Shown: positions 17,494 through 25,960 of the stretch, piece after piece
Layout of the letters: each line of letters starts with the position of its first letter
How positions within the stretch are numbered: the first letter of the stretch is position 1
NCBI RefSeq assembly: GCF_022829635.1
Contig: NZ_JAKSYO010000096.1
Coordinates: 62,001 to 126,000, forward strand
DNA: 64,000 nt
Direction of reading: 5' to 3'
Source: Methylobacterium sp. E-066
GTDB taxonomy: Bacteria > Pseudomonadota > Alphaproteobacteria > Rhizobiales > Beijerinckiaceae
Program-made: the position numbers and the translations under genes
The notes under the pieces: model-generated
Told to the model about the DNA's origin: nothing
What the model saw: the letters and a program-made list of their open reading frames with translations, nothing else
Databases searched by the model: none

Positions 17494-18414
17494 TCAGCCG
17501 CCCTCTCGCGCCAAGCGCGCCAGCCCGTCCCGCGTCGGCGCGGCCGGGCGCCATCCGAGCGCCGCGAGGCCGTCGGCGCGGGCCTCCAGGCCTTCCGCAA
17601 CGCGGGCGAACACAGCCTCCCGGCCGGTCAGCCGGCAGGCCAGGCCGAGGAGGCCGGCCGGCACCGGGACCAGCCCGGGCTTGCGGCCGAGGCCGGCACG
17701 CAGCGCCGTGAGCATCTCGGCCAGGCTGAGCGGGTCCGGATCGGCGGCGATCAGGGCGGATCGGATCGGGGCCGGCGCCCGAAGGACGGTGTCCACGGCC
17801 CCCGACAGACTCTCCAGGGAGATCAGCGAGCGCCGCGCCGCGAGGGAGCCCAGCGGCAGCGGATAGGGGCTGCGGGCGAGCCGCAGGAGCGCGGCCATGT
17901 TGCCCTTCACGCCCGCGCCGTAGACCAGGACCGGGCGGAGCGCGACCCAGTCGAGACCGGTCTCGGAGAGCGCCCGCTCGGCCTCCAGCTTGGAGCGGCC
18001 GTAGGCGTCGGTGGGCCGGGGCTCATCGCCCTCCCCGACGACGCCCGGCGCGCTGGCCCCGACCTGCGCGCGGATCGAGGACAGGAACACGAACCGCCGC
18101 ACCCTCGCCCGGGCCGCAGCCTCCGCGAGCTTGCGCGTCGCCTCGGTGTTGAGGGTGCGGTAATCGTCCTCGGGGGCGCCCGACATGGCATGGGCGAGGC
18201 CCGCCGAGTGCACCACGGCGTCGACGCCGCTGAGCGCCGCCGCCATGTTGATCGGGCGGGTCAGGTCGCCGACCACCGCGCTCGCGGCGCCCTCCGGCAG
18301 CGCCGTCGGCCGGCGCAGCAGCACCCGGACCCGGTAGCCGCGGGCGGTGAGGTCGGCAAGCAGATGGCGGCCGATGAACCCGGTGGCCCCGGTGAGCGCG
18401 ATCGATCCGGTCAC
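17494..18414 (-). CDS. NAD-dependent epimerase/dehydratase (WbpV/UDP-glucose 4-epimerase-like)
   Basis: 306 residues starting at GTG (VTGSIALTGATGFIGRHLL). The Rossmann motif TGATGFIG opens the protein. Later motifs are FLSSIRAQVG (catalytic Ser region) and DAYGRSKLEAE (YxxxK, here YGRSK). It is an extended SDR acting on nucleotide sugars, similar to the 4-keto reductases WbpV/FnlB-like that finish UDP-QuiNAc or UDP-FucNAc. The GTG start overlaps the TGA of the upstream transferase gene (GTGA), so the two are translationally coupled. An in-frame ATG much further upstream lies inside the transferase gene and is rejected. Confidence 0.87.
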   Translation of the reverse strand: MTGSIALTGATGFIGRHLLADLTARGYRVRVLLRRPTALPEGAASAVVGDLTRPINMAAALSGVDAVVHSAGLAHAMSGAPEDDYRTLNTEATRKLAEAAARARVRRFVFLSSIRAQVGASAPGVVGEGDEPRPTDAYGRSKLEAERALSETGLDWVALRPVLVYGAGVKGNMAALLRLARSPYPLPLGSLAARRSLISLESLSGAVDTVLRAPAPIRSALIAADPDPLSLAEMLTALRAGLGRKPGLVPVPAGLLGLACRLTGREAVFARVAEGLEARADGLAALGWRPAAPTRDGLARLAREGG

Positions 18415-19448
18415 GGGCTGGCGGCACCTTCGGCATGGGCCGGCGCGGGGGCGCGGGCGAAGCGGCGGAGCAGGGTGGCGACCAGGGCAAGCCCGGCCGC
18501 GAGCGCTCCGAGCGTGACCGGCCAGGACGGCCAAAGCAAGGTCGCGGCGGCGAGCCCCGCCAGCACGAGGTTGACCCCGAACACCCGCGCCGCGACCCCC
18601 AAGACGGTCAGGCCGTTATCGGTGGCGCGCTGGTAGTAGTGGCCGCGATGCGCCTCCCAGACCCGCTCGCCCCGCGCCCCCCGGGCGGCGAGCGTCAGGC
18701 TGGCATCGGCGAGGTAGACGAGCGGTAGCAGCAGGGCGGCGGCGAGCCCCCCCGCCAGGGCGAGCTGGCAGAGCAGCCAGGCGGTGACGAGCCCGATCGG
18801 CAGCGAGCCGACATCCCCGAGGAAGAGGTTCGCCACCGGCCGGTTGAACGGCGCGAAGCCGAGCAGCGCCCCGAGCAGGCAGGCCGCCACCAGGGCCGGC
18901 AGCGGCGGCAGGTATCCGGCGAGCCCGAGCAGCAGCAGTGCTCCGGAGACCGGGACGATCTCGGCCACCGTCAGCCAGTCGAGCCCGTCCATGAAGTTCG
19001 TCAGGTTGACGAACCAGACGCCGGCCAGCAGCGCGAGGCCGCGCTCCAGCCACAGGGGCGCCCAAGGCAGCAGCCGCCCGTCGAGCTGCCAGACCAGCAC
19101 GCCGACCACCCCAGCCTGCACGGCGAGCCTCAGTCTGGCCGGCAGCGGCCGCAGGTCGTCCACGGCGCCCAGCAGCGCCAGGACCAGGGTGCCGCTCGCG
19201 AGCCCGATCCAGTCCGGCCGGCCGCCGATCTCCGGCGCCGCGATCAGCAGCCCCGAGATCGTCACCAGCGCCGTCACCACGGCGATCCCGCCACCCTGGG
19301 GCGTCGGCACCGTGTGGCTCGACCGGGCGTTCGGCCGCGCCAGGGCGTAGCGCTGGAGGGCCGGGCGCAACCGCAGGATCAGCCCGGCCGACAGGGCGGC
19401 GGCGAGCAGGACGGCGAGGACGAGGATCGTAGCGAGGGCGGACGGCAT
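18411..19448 (-). CDS. MraY/WecA-family undecaprenyl-phosphate sugar-1-phosphate transferase (WbpL-like)
   Basis: 345 residues with about ten membrane helices. Hallmarks are RSSHTVPTPQGGGIA near the N-terminus, AVDDLRPLP (the Mg-binding DD), NFMDGLDWL, and FLGDVGSLPIGL. The cytosolic loop ends with a basic HRGHYYQRATD region that contributes to nucleotide-sugar choice in WbpL-type proteins. It transfers HexNAc-1-P to undecaprenyl phosphate, the first membrane step of O-antigen or EPS synthesis. It is coupled to the following epimerase gene by a 4-base overlap. The substrate is inferred from the linked dehydratase and reductase. Confidence 0.92.
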   Translation of the reverse strand: MPSALATILVLAVLLAAALSAGLILRLRPALQRYALARPNARSSHTVPTPQGGGIAVVTALVTISGLLIAAPEIGGRPDWIGLASGTLVLALLGAVDDLRPLPARLRLAVQAGVVGVLVWQLDGRLLPWAPLWLERGLALLAGVWFVNLTNFMDGLDWLTVAEIVPVSGALLLLGLAGYLPPLPALVAACLLGALLGFAPFNRPVANLFLGDVGSLPIGLVTAWLLCQLALAGGLAAALLLPLVYLADASLTLAARGARGERVWEAHRGHYYQRATDNGLTVLGVAARVFGVNLVLAGLAAATLLWPSWPVTLGALAAGLALVATLLRRFARAPAPAHAEGAASP

Positions 19449-19518
19449 CGCGCCGTCCTACGCGATCCGCAGCGCGATCGGGAAGGCGCGCACACCTGTA
19501 TCCCGGCCGGATGCGTCT

Positions 19519-21573
19519 TCAGTAAACCTGCGCGCCCTCCCGCGCCGGCTCCGGCGGGCTGCCCTGCCGGTCCAGGCTCTTCTCCACCACCTTGGCCAGG
19601 CCGATCATGATCGCGTCGATGGCGTAGTCCTTGGGCGTGTAGACCGCGCGCACGCCCATGTTCTTCAGGACGAGCTCATCCTCCGGCGAGATGATGCCGC
19701 CGACCACCACGGGGATGTGGTCGAGCCCGGCCTCGCGCATCTGGGCGCGGACCTCGCGCACCAGCGGCACGTGGCTGCCGGACAGGATCGACAGGCCGAC
19801 CACGTGGGCGCCGGTCTCCTTGGCCTTCGCCACGATCTCCGCAGGGGTCTGGCGGATGCCGTCGTAGGTCACGTCGAAGCCGACATCCCGGGCGCGCAAC
19901 GCGATCTGCTCGGCGCCGTTCGAGTGGCCGTCGAGGCCGGGCTTGCCGACCACCAGCCGCGGCGTCTCGCCGAGCCGCTCGCCGAGATCCGCGATCAGGA
20001 GCTTGGCCTCCTCGGCCGCCCCGGAGGAGACGGTCTCGAGGCTCACCCCGGTGGGCGCCCGGTACTCGCCGAACACCTGCCGCAGGCGCTCGCCCCACTC
20101 GCCGGTGGTGACGCCGGCCTTCGCGGCCGCGATCGAGACCGGCATGATGTTGGCGCCGGAGCGCGCGGCCTGCTCCAGGGCTTCGAGCGTCTGGCCGACA
20201 GCCCGGTCGTCGCGCTTGCTGCGCCAGTCGCGGATGCGGCCCTGCGCCTCCATCTCCACGGTCTCGGACACGGAGAAGATCGCGCCCTCCCCGGCGGTGA
20301 GCGGCGAGGGCTCGCCCTGCTGCCACTTGTTGACGCCGACGACGATCTGCTCGCCGGCCTCGATCGCCGAGATCCGCTTGGCGTTCGACTCGACCAGGGC
20401 GCGCTTGAGGGCGCCGGTCTCCACGGCGGCGACCGCGCCGCCGATGCCGCCGATCCGCTCCAGCTCGGCCCGGGTCTCGGCCTTCAGAGCCTCGACCTTG
20501 GCCTCGATGACTTTCGAGCCGTCGAAGATATCGTCATATTCCAGAAGATCGGTCTCGAAGGCCAGGATCTGCTGCATGCGCATCGACCATTGCTGGTCCC
20601 AGGGCCGCGGCAGGCCGAGGGCCTCGTTCCAGGCCGGCAGCTGCACCGCCCGGGCGCGGGCGCGCTTGGAGAGGGTCACGGCCAGCATCTCGATCAGGAT
20701 GCGGTGGACGTTGTTTTCGGGCTGCTGCTCCGTCAGTCCGAGGCTGTTGACCTGGACCCCATAGCGAAAAATCCGCTTCTTCGGGTCGTCGATGCCGTAG
20801 CGCTCCTGGGCGATCTCGTCCCAGAGCTCGGCGAAGGCCCGCATCTTGCAGATCTCGGTGACGAAGCGCAGCCCGGCATTCACGAAGAACGAGATCCGCC
20901 CGAACACGTCGGAAAAACTTGTCGCGTCGAATTCGGGGTCGTCGCGCACGGTGTCGAGCACCGCGATGGCGATGGCCAGCGCGTAGGACAGCTCCTGGAC
21001 CGGCGTCGCCCCCGCCTCCTGCAGGTGGTAGGAGCAGACATTCATCGGGTTCCACTTCGGCACGTTCTGGGTCGTGAACAGGATCACGTCCTTGGTGAGC
21101 CGGAGCGAGGGCGCGGGCGGGAACACGTAGGTCCCGCGCGACAGGTACTCCTTGATGATGTCGTTCTGGGTCGTGCCCTGGAGGGCATCGAAGGGCGCAC
21201 CCTGCTCCTCGGCCACCGCCAGGTAGAGCGCCAGCAGCCACGGGGCCGTGGCGTTGATCGTCATCGAGGTGTTCATCTGGGCGAGCGGGATGTCCTGGAA
21301 CAGGGTCCGCATGTCGCCGAGATGCGCGATCGAGACGCCGACCTTGCCGACCTCCCCGCGCGCCAATTCGTGATCGGGATCGTAGCCGGTCTGGGTCGGC
21401 AGGTCGAAGGCCACCGACAGGCCGGTCTGGCCCTTGGCGAGGTTGCCCCGGTAGAGCGCGTTGGACTCGGCCGCGTTGGAATGGCCCGCATAGGTGCGGA
21501 TGATCCAGGGTTTATCGCGGGGCGTCTTGTCGCCCGTGGTTTCCGCGACGCGCACGCCCATCCTGGCCTCCAT
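19519..21573 (-). CDS. ecm: Ethylmalonyl-CoA mutase (MeaA)
   Basis: 684 residues, a B12-dependent mutase turning (2R)-ethylmalonyl-CoA into methylsuccinyl-CoA in the ethylmalonyl-CoA pathway. The N-terminal ~500 residues form the acyl-CoA barrel (GLSVAFDLPTQTGYDPD, NTSMTINATAPW, YVFPPAPSLRLTKD). The C-terminal cobalamin domain has DGHSNG with the lower-ligand histidine at H550, and the VVGLSILSGSH and VVVGGIISPED strands. Near full identity of arrangement to Methylorubrum MeaA and its linkage to katA and ccr separate it from methylmalonyl-CoA mutase. It is divergent from the catalase gene. No cobalamin riboswitch was seen in the shared upstream region. Confidence 0.93.
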   Translation of the reverse strand: MEARMGVRVAETTGDKTPRDKPWIIRTYAGHSNAAESNALYRGNLAKGQTGLSVAFDLPTQTGYDPDHELARGEVGKVGVSIAHLGDMRTLFQDIPLAQMNTSMTINATAPWLLALYLAVAEEQGAPFDALQGTTQNDIIKEYLSRGTYVFPPAPSLRLTKDVILFTTQNVPKWNPMNVCSYHLQEAGATPVQELSYALAIAIAVLDTVRDDPEFDATSFSDVFGRISFFVNAGLRFVTEICKMRAFAELWDEIAQERYGIDDPKKRIFRYGVQVNSLGLTEQQPENNVHRILIEMLAVTLSKRARARAVQLPAWNEALGLPRPWDQQWSMRMQQILAFETDLLEYDDIFDGSKVIEAKVEALKAETRAELERIGGIGGAVAAVETGALKRALVESNAKRISAIEAGEQIVVGVNKWQQGEPSPLTAGEGAIFSVSETVEMEAQGRIRDWRSKRDDRAVGQTLEALEQAARSGANIMPVSIAAAKAGVTTGEWGERLRQVFGEYRAPTGVSLETVSSGAAEEAKLLIADLGERLGETPRLVVGKPGLDGHSNGAEQIALRARDVGFDVTYDGIRQTPAEIVAKAKETGAHVVGLSILSGSHVPLVREVRAQMREAGLDHIPVVVGGIISPEDELVLKNMGVRAVYTPKDYAIDAIMIGLAKVVEKSLDRQGSPPEPAREGAQVY

Positions 21574-21962
21574 GTCGTGTTCTTGACTATCCGCGCTCGG
21601 GGCGCAGCCTTGACCGCACCGTAGCGAAGGCGGCCGGGCGCGTCATCCGCGACAGAGGTGCAACGCGCGCCGGTTGTGTTTGGGCGGCCTTTAAAAAACT
21701 TGTCCGGGCGGACAGCCGGATTTGAAGCGCCGGTCCCGCGCGCCGCCTCACAAGCCCGCGCGCGACCTGGAATTTAATGGCTCCAAACGGGAACCGGCGC
21801 GTTGGACCGCCGGCGATCGCACCAGCACCGTTTCGCATGCGTGCGGCCGCCGAATCGGGCGCGACCGGCGTCGCCCCCGATTCCGGATCCGTGACTAACC
21901 GCGCTCTCCAGCGCCGGACCGACTGGCTCGGCCGGCGGCGAGCGCCCCAAGGAGCGACAGCG
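21574..21962. promoter_or_regulatory. Divergent ecm / katA upstream region
   Basis: A 389-base stretch without a credible gene. It must hold both the ecm and katA promoters. An A/T-rich patch (TTTAAAAAACTTG, about 21690-21702) is the most promoter-like segment. The katA ribosome-binding site AAGGAG lies about 10 bases before its ATG. I see no clear OxyR palindrome or riboswitch. Confidence 0.45.
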
Positions 21963-23435
21963 ATGGCCGATCAGAGCCCGCGCCTGACGACAGCGTTCGG
22001 CAACCCCATCTCCGACAACCAGAATTCGATCACCGTGGGCCCCCGCGGGCCCGTGCTGATGCAGGACTACCACCTCATCGAGAAGATGGCCCATTTCAAC
22101 CGGGAGCGGATCCCGGAGCGGGTGGTGCACGCCAAGGGCTACGGCGCCTACGGCACGTTCCGGCTGACCAAGTCGCTCGGCCAGTACACCCGCGCCAAGG
22201 TGCTGACGGAGGTCGGCAAGGCGGTGCCGATGGTCGCCCGGTTCTCCACGGTGGGCGGTGAATCCGGCTCCGCCGACACCGCCCGCGATCCCCGCGGCTT
22301 CGCCCTGAAGTTCTACACCGAGGAGGGCAACTGGGATCTCGTCGGCAACAACACGCCGATCTTCTTCGTGCGCGACGCGATCAAGTTCTCGGACTTCATC
22401 CGCACCCAGAAGCGCGACCCGCGCACGCACCTGAAGCCGCATTGGCGCCGCTGGGACTTCTGGAGCCTCTCGCCCGAGGCGATCCACCAAGTGATGATCC
22501 TGTACAGCGACCGCGGCACGCCGAAATCGGCCCGGTTCATGAACGGCTACGGCTCGCACACCTTCTCGCTCTGGAACGAGAAGGGCGAGCGCTACTGGGT
22601 GAAGTTCCACTTCCACACCAAGCAGGGCATCCAGAATTTTTCTGCGGAGGAGGCCGATCAAATCGCCGGGACGGATCCGGATTATTCGGCGGCCGACCTG
22701 TCCTCGGCGATCGAGCGGGGCGACTTCCCGAAATGGAAGGTCTCTGTCCAGATCATGCCGGAGCTCGATGCCGACACCTATCGGATCAACCCGTTCGACC
22801 TCACCAAGGTCTGGCCGCATGGCGATTACCCGCTGATCGAGATCGGCGAGATGGAGCTGAACCGAAATCCGGAGAACTACTTCGCCGAGATCGAGCAATC
22901 GGCCTTCGAGCCGTCGAACGTGGTGCCGGGCATCGGCTTCTCGCCGGACAAGATGCTGCAGAACCGCATCCTGTCGTACTCGGACGCGCATCGGTACCGG
23001 CTCGGCGTGAACTACCACCAGATCCCGGTGAACCAGGCCAAGAACGCCAAAGTGCAGACCTACCACCGGGACGGGTCGATGCGCACCGACGGCAACCACG
23101 GCGCGCAGGTCGATTACCAGCCGAACTCCTTCGGCGGTCCCGTGGAGGATCCGGCCTTCGCCGAGCCGCCCCTGCGCATCCGGGGCGACGCCGCCCGCTA
23201 CGGCTGGCCGAACGACGACGAGGACCTCTACGGCCAGCCGCGCCAGCTCTGGTCGAAGGTGCTGGACGCGGGTGAGCGCCAGCGGCTCGTGAAGAACATC
23301 GTCACCTCGATGGGCGACTCGCCGCGGCACATCCAGGAGCGGATGATTGCCCATTGGTATAAGGTACACCAGGATTTCGGCCGCGGCGTCGCGGAAGGTC
23401 TCGGGATCGACACCCGCCAGGCCGCCGCCGAATAA
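21963..23435 (+). CDS. katA: Monofunctional haem catalase
   Basis: 490 residues starting [18 protein letters not shown], preceded by AAGGAGCGACAGCG. It breaks down hydrogen peroxide. Visible active-site features are [11 protein letters not shown] (distal His), [26 protein letters not shown], the [10 protein letters not shown] distal Asn region, and [13 protein letters not shown] with the proximal haem tyrosine. Length and lack of a C-terminal flavodoxin domain place it in the small-subunit clade. Its position between ecm and ccr matches the katA of Methylorubrum extorquens. An upstream in-frame extension from 21777 lacks family similarity. Confidence 0.95.
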   Translation: MADQSPRLTTAFGNPISDNQNSITVGPRGPVLMQDYHLIEKMAHFNRERIPERVVHAKGYGAYGTFRLTKSLGQYTRAKVLTEVGKAVPMVARFSTVGGESGSADTARDPRGFALKFYTEEGNWDLVGNNTPIFFVRDAIKFSDFIRTQKRDPRTHLKPHWRRWDFWSLSPEAIHQVMILYSDRGTPKSARFMNGYGSHTFSLWNEKGERYWVKFHFHTKQGIQNFSAEEADQIAGTDPDYSAADLSSAIERGDFPKWKVSVQIMPELDADTYRINPFDLTKVWPHGDYPLIEIGEMELNRNPENYFAEIEQSAFEPSNVVPGIGFSPDKMLQNRILSYSDAHRYRLGVNYHQIPVNQAKNAKVQTYHRDGSMRTDGNHGAQVDYQPNSFGGPVEDPAFAEPPLRIRGDAARYGWPNDDEDLYGQPRQLWSKVLDAGERQRLVKNIVTSMGDSPRHIQERMIAHWYKVHQDFGRGVAEGLGIDTRQAAAE

Positions 23436-23469
23436 TACTTGGTCGGTTCGCAAGCCGAATTTGAATAGG

Positions 23470-23500
23470 TGGGCGCCGGCCTTGTGCCGGCGCCTTTTTC
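23470..23500 (+). terminator. Rho-independent terminator after katA
   Basis: The hairpin GGCGCCGGC-CTTGT-GCCGGCGCC is followed by five T. It lies 35 bases after the katA stop and separates katA from ccr. Confidence 0.9.
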
Positions 23501-23616
23501 ACGCGCGAAACCCTCCGATTTCGACTTTCGGCCCACTTGGACGCCTCCGACATCGCCGCTATAGCGCGAGAGAGAACCGCGGCCGTGAGAACAGCGCGGG
23601 ATGAGAGGAGAGCGAG

Positions 23617-24903
23617 ATGGCTGCGAGCGGTGCGGTCCGTCCGGCGGACGGCGAGTTCAAAGATCTCTACGAGATGGGCGAGATCCCGCCGCTGGGTCAC
23701 GTGCCGGCCAAGATGTACGCCTGGGCGATCCGGCGCGAGCGTCACGGGCCGCCGGAGGACTCCCACCAGCTCGAAGTGCTGCCGGTCTGGTCGATCGGCG
23801 ACGACGAGGTGCTGGTCTACGTCATGGCCGCGGGCGTGAACTACAACGGCGTCTGGGCCGGCCTCGGCGAACCGATCTCGCCCTTCGACGTGCACAAGGC
23901 CGAGTACCACATCGCCGGCTCCGACGCGTCCGGGATCGTCTGGGCGGTGGGCGCCAAGGTGAAGCGCTGGAAGGTCGGCGACGAGGTCATCGTCCACTGC
24001 AACCAGGATGACGGCGACGACGAGGAGTGCAACGGCGGCGACCCGATGTTCTCGCCCTCGCAGCGGATCTGGGGCTACGAGACGCCGGACGGCTCCTTCG
24101 CGCAGTTCTGCCGGGTGCAGTCGCGCCAGCTCATGGACCGGCCCAAGCACCTCACCTGGGAAGAGGCGGCCTGCTACACGCTGACCCTCGCCACCGCCTA
24201 CCGCATGCTGTTCGGCCACGCGCCGCACACGGTCCGGCCGGGCCAGAACGTGCTGATCTGGGGCGCCTCCGGCGGTCTCGGGGTGTTCGGCGTCCAGCTC
24301 TGCGCGGCCTCGGGCGCCAACGCCATCGCGGTGATCTCGGACGAGTCGAAGCGCGACTACGTCATGAGCCTCGGCGCCAAGGGCGTGATCAACCGCAAAG
24401 ACTTTAACTGCTGGGGGCAGCTGCCCAAGGTCAACTCGCCTGAGTTCAACGCCTGGACGAAAGAGGCGCGGAAGTTCGGCAAGGCGATCTGGGACATCAC
24501 CGGCAAGAAGGATGTCGACATCGTCTTCGAGCACCCGGGCGAGGCGACCTTCCCGGTCTCGGCGCTGGTGGTGAAGCGCGGCGGCATGGTGGTGTTCTGC
24601 GCCGGCACCACCGGCTTCAACATCACCTTCGACGCCCGCTACGTCTGGATGCGCCAGAAGCGGATCCAGGGCTCGCACTTCGCCCATCTCAAGCAGGCCT
24701 CGTCGGCCAACCAGTTCGTGATCGAGCGCCGGGTCGACCCGTGCATGAGCGAGGTGTTTCCCTGGGACAAGATCCCCCAGGCCCACACCAAGATGTGGAA
24801 GAACCAGCACCCGCCCGGCAACATGGCCTGCCTGGTGAACTCCCCGCGCGCGGGCCTGCGCACGGTCGAGGACGTGATCGAGGCCGGCCCGCTCAAGCGC
24901 TGA
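23617..24903 (+). CDS. ccr: Crotonyl-CoA carboxylase/reductase
   Basis: 428 residues, a medium-chain dehydrogenase/reductase that reductively carboxylates crotonyl-CoA to ethylmalonyl-CoA with NADPH and CO2. Motifs are GVNYNGVWAGLGEPI near the N-terminus, GSDASGIVWAVG, the NADPH loop WGASGGLGVFGVQL, and HPGEATFPVSALVVKRGGMVVFCAGTTGF, matching the long insertion-bearing Ccr type. The ATG follows GAGAGGAGAGCGAG. Together with Ecm it carries out two signature steps of glyoxylate regeneration in serine-cycle methylotrophs. The katA terminator upstream suggests its own promoter. Confidence 0.95.
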   Translation: MAASGAVRPADGEFKDLYEMGEIPPLGHVPAKMYAWAIRRERHGPPEDSHQLEVLPVWSIGDDEVLVYVMAAGVNYNGVWAGLGEPISPFDVHKAEYHIAGSDASGIVWAVGAKVKRWKVGDEVIVHCNQDDGDDEECNGGDPMFSPSQRIWGYETPDGSFAQFCRVQSRQLMDRPKHLTWEEAACYTLTLATAYRMLFGHAPHTVRPGQNVLIWGASGGLGVFGVQLCAASGANAIAVISDESKRDYVMSLGAKGVINRKDFNCWGQLPKVNSPEFNAWTKEARKFGKAIWDITGKKDVDIVFEHPGEATFPVSALVVKRGGMVVFCAGTTGFNITFDARYVWMRQKRIQGSHFAHLKQASSANQFVIERRVDPCMSEVFPWDKIPQAHTKMWKNQHPPGNMACLVNSPRAGLRTVEDVIEAGPLKR

Positions 24904-25097
24904 CGCTGACGCTGACTCCCGGCTCCCGCTCTCGGGCGGGGGGCCGGCCTCCCCTCTTGCCCCCGGCCCGGCCGGGAGCGAGAACGGCCGCGCTCGTTCC
25001 AGCACCCCCGCCGGGGCGATGACCGATTCGGCGTGAGGGGCGCGGACGCGCAGGGTGACGGGCGCAGCGCCCGGACCCGGCATCGGGGGTTCCAGAC

Positions 25098-25400
25098 TTG
25101 GCCGGAGACGACGATTCTTACGTGTACGACGAGGCGACGGGCGAGTGGCTCCCGCCCGGCGAGGCTTCCGCCGCAGCACCCGCCCGGGCCGAGGTCCGCG
25201 ATTCGGCCGGCAACGTCCTGGCCGACGGCGACTCGGTCACGCTGATCAAGGACCTGAAGGTCAAGGGCGCGAACCAGACCCTGAAGCAGGGCACGGTCAT
25301 CCGGTCGATCCGGCTCACGGACGATCCCGAAGAGATCGATTGCCGCCACGACACCATCAAGGGGCTCGTCCTGCGCACCGAGTTCGTGCGCAAGCGCTAG
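25098..25400 (+). CDS. PhnA-domain (YjdM-like) protein without the zinc ribbon
   Basis: 100 residues, starting at TTG. The C-terminal half (VRDSAGNVLADGDSVTLIKDLKVKGANQTLKQGTVI... DCRHDTIKGLVLRTEFVRK) is the PhnA beta-barrel domain. Full-length YjdM proteins carry an N-terminal zinc ribbon with four cysteines; here the N-terminus is an acidic MAGDDDSYVYDEATGEWLPP linker instead. The family is called alkylphosphonate-utilisation protein, but that role is not proven. It stands alone downstream of ccr with about 194 bases between. Confidence 0.8.
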   Translation: MAGDDDSYVYDEATGEWLPPGEASAAAPARAEVRDSAGNVLADGDSVTLIKDLKVKGANQTLKQGTVIRSIRLTDDPEEIDCRHDTIKGLVLRTEFVRKR

Positions 25401-25411
25401 GGTGGTCAGGG

Positions 25412-25533
25412 TTTCAAAAGATCCGGGACCTTTTGCGGGTCCAGGGCAGAGCCCTGGTGTCGGGCTTCGCCCAATGCTTCGGGGCTCCGCCCCGAAACCC
25501 CGCCAAAGGGCTGAGCCCTTTGGAAACCCGGTC
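25412..25533. repeat. Interspersed multi-hairpin repeat family R2, copy a
   Basis: A chain of small hairpins: AAAAGATCCGGGACCTTTT, CCAGGGCAGAGCCCTGG, GGGGCTCCGCCCC, and CCAAAGGGCTGAGCCCTTTGG. Further copies are at 51188 and 60566, with a partial one at 43602. Stem bases change in a paired fashion between copies. Confidence 0.9.
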
Positions 25534-25535
25534 TC

Positions 25536-25712
25536 CTACCGGCGCTTGGTCTCTTCCTGCGGCAGGTGGCGCCCGTAGGCTTCCTGCTTCTCGGCGCGCT
25601 CCCGGATCAGGTCGGCATAGGCCTGCCGCATCTCGGGGGAGACGCTGACGCTCTTGCCCTTGGCGGGCTTGCGCTTGGGCGCCTTCTTGAAGGTGTTGTT
25701 CGTCTCGCTCAT
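25536..25712 (-). CDS. Small highly charged hypothetical protein, 58 residues
   Basis: Reads MSETNNTFKKAPKRKPAKGK then a helical SPEMRQAYADLIRERAEKQEAYGRHLPQEE part. The N-terminal third is a Lys-rich tail and the rest is a predicted amphipathic helix. No membrane segment or cysteine. I do not recognise a family. An in-frame extension up to 26141 and an overlapping frame (25414-25734) look like shadows. The 3' end abuts repeat R2a, which may have replaced the original downstream sequence. Confidence 0.55.
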   Translation of the reverse strand: MSETNNTFKKAPKRKPAKGKSVSVSPEMRQAYADLIRERAEKQEAYGRHLPQEETKRR

Positions 25713-25960
25713 GCCGGGCTCCGCGTCGGACCATGGCGGCGGCGCGCGGCCGGCAGGAGGTCCGAGTCGGGTCCCGATTCGGAGTCCGGGCCGGCCCGCG
25801 AGGCCGGATTCCTGCCCTCTAGCGCATCGCGCGGCCGTGTGCACGGGACCGCGACGCCGGTTTGGACAGATTTCCCCGTGCGCGGCCGGCCGAGGGCGTC
25901 CGGTCTGGCGCGCCGCGGAGGGCTCTGCCAAGGTTACCGTGTTGAGCGTCGGGGACGGCG

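Noticed and set aside
21574..21962. A cobalamin riboswitch upstream of the B12-dependent mutase
   Set aside because: No B12-box-like conserved core could be found in the region.
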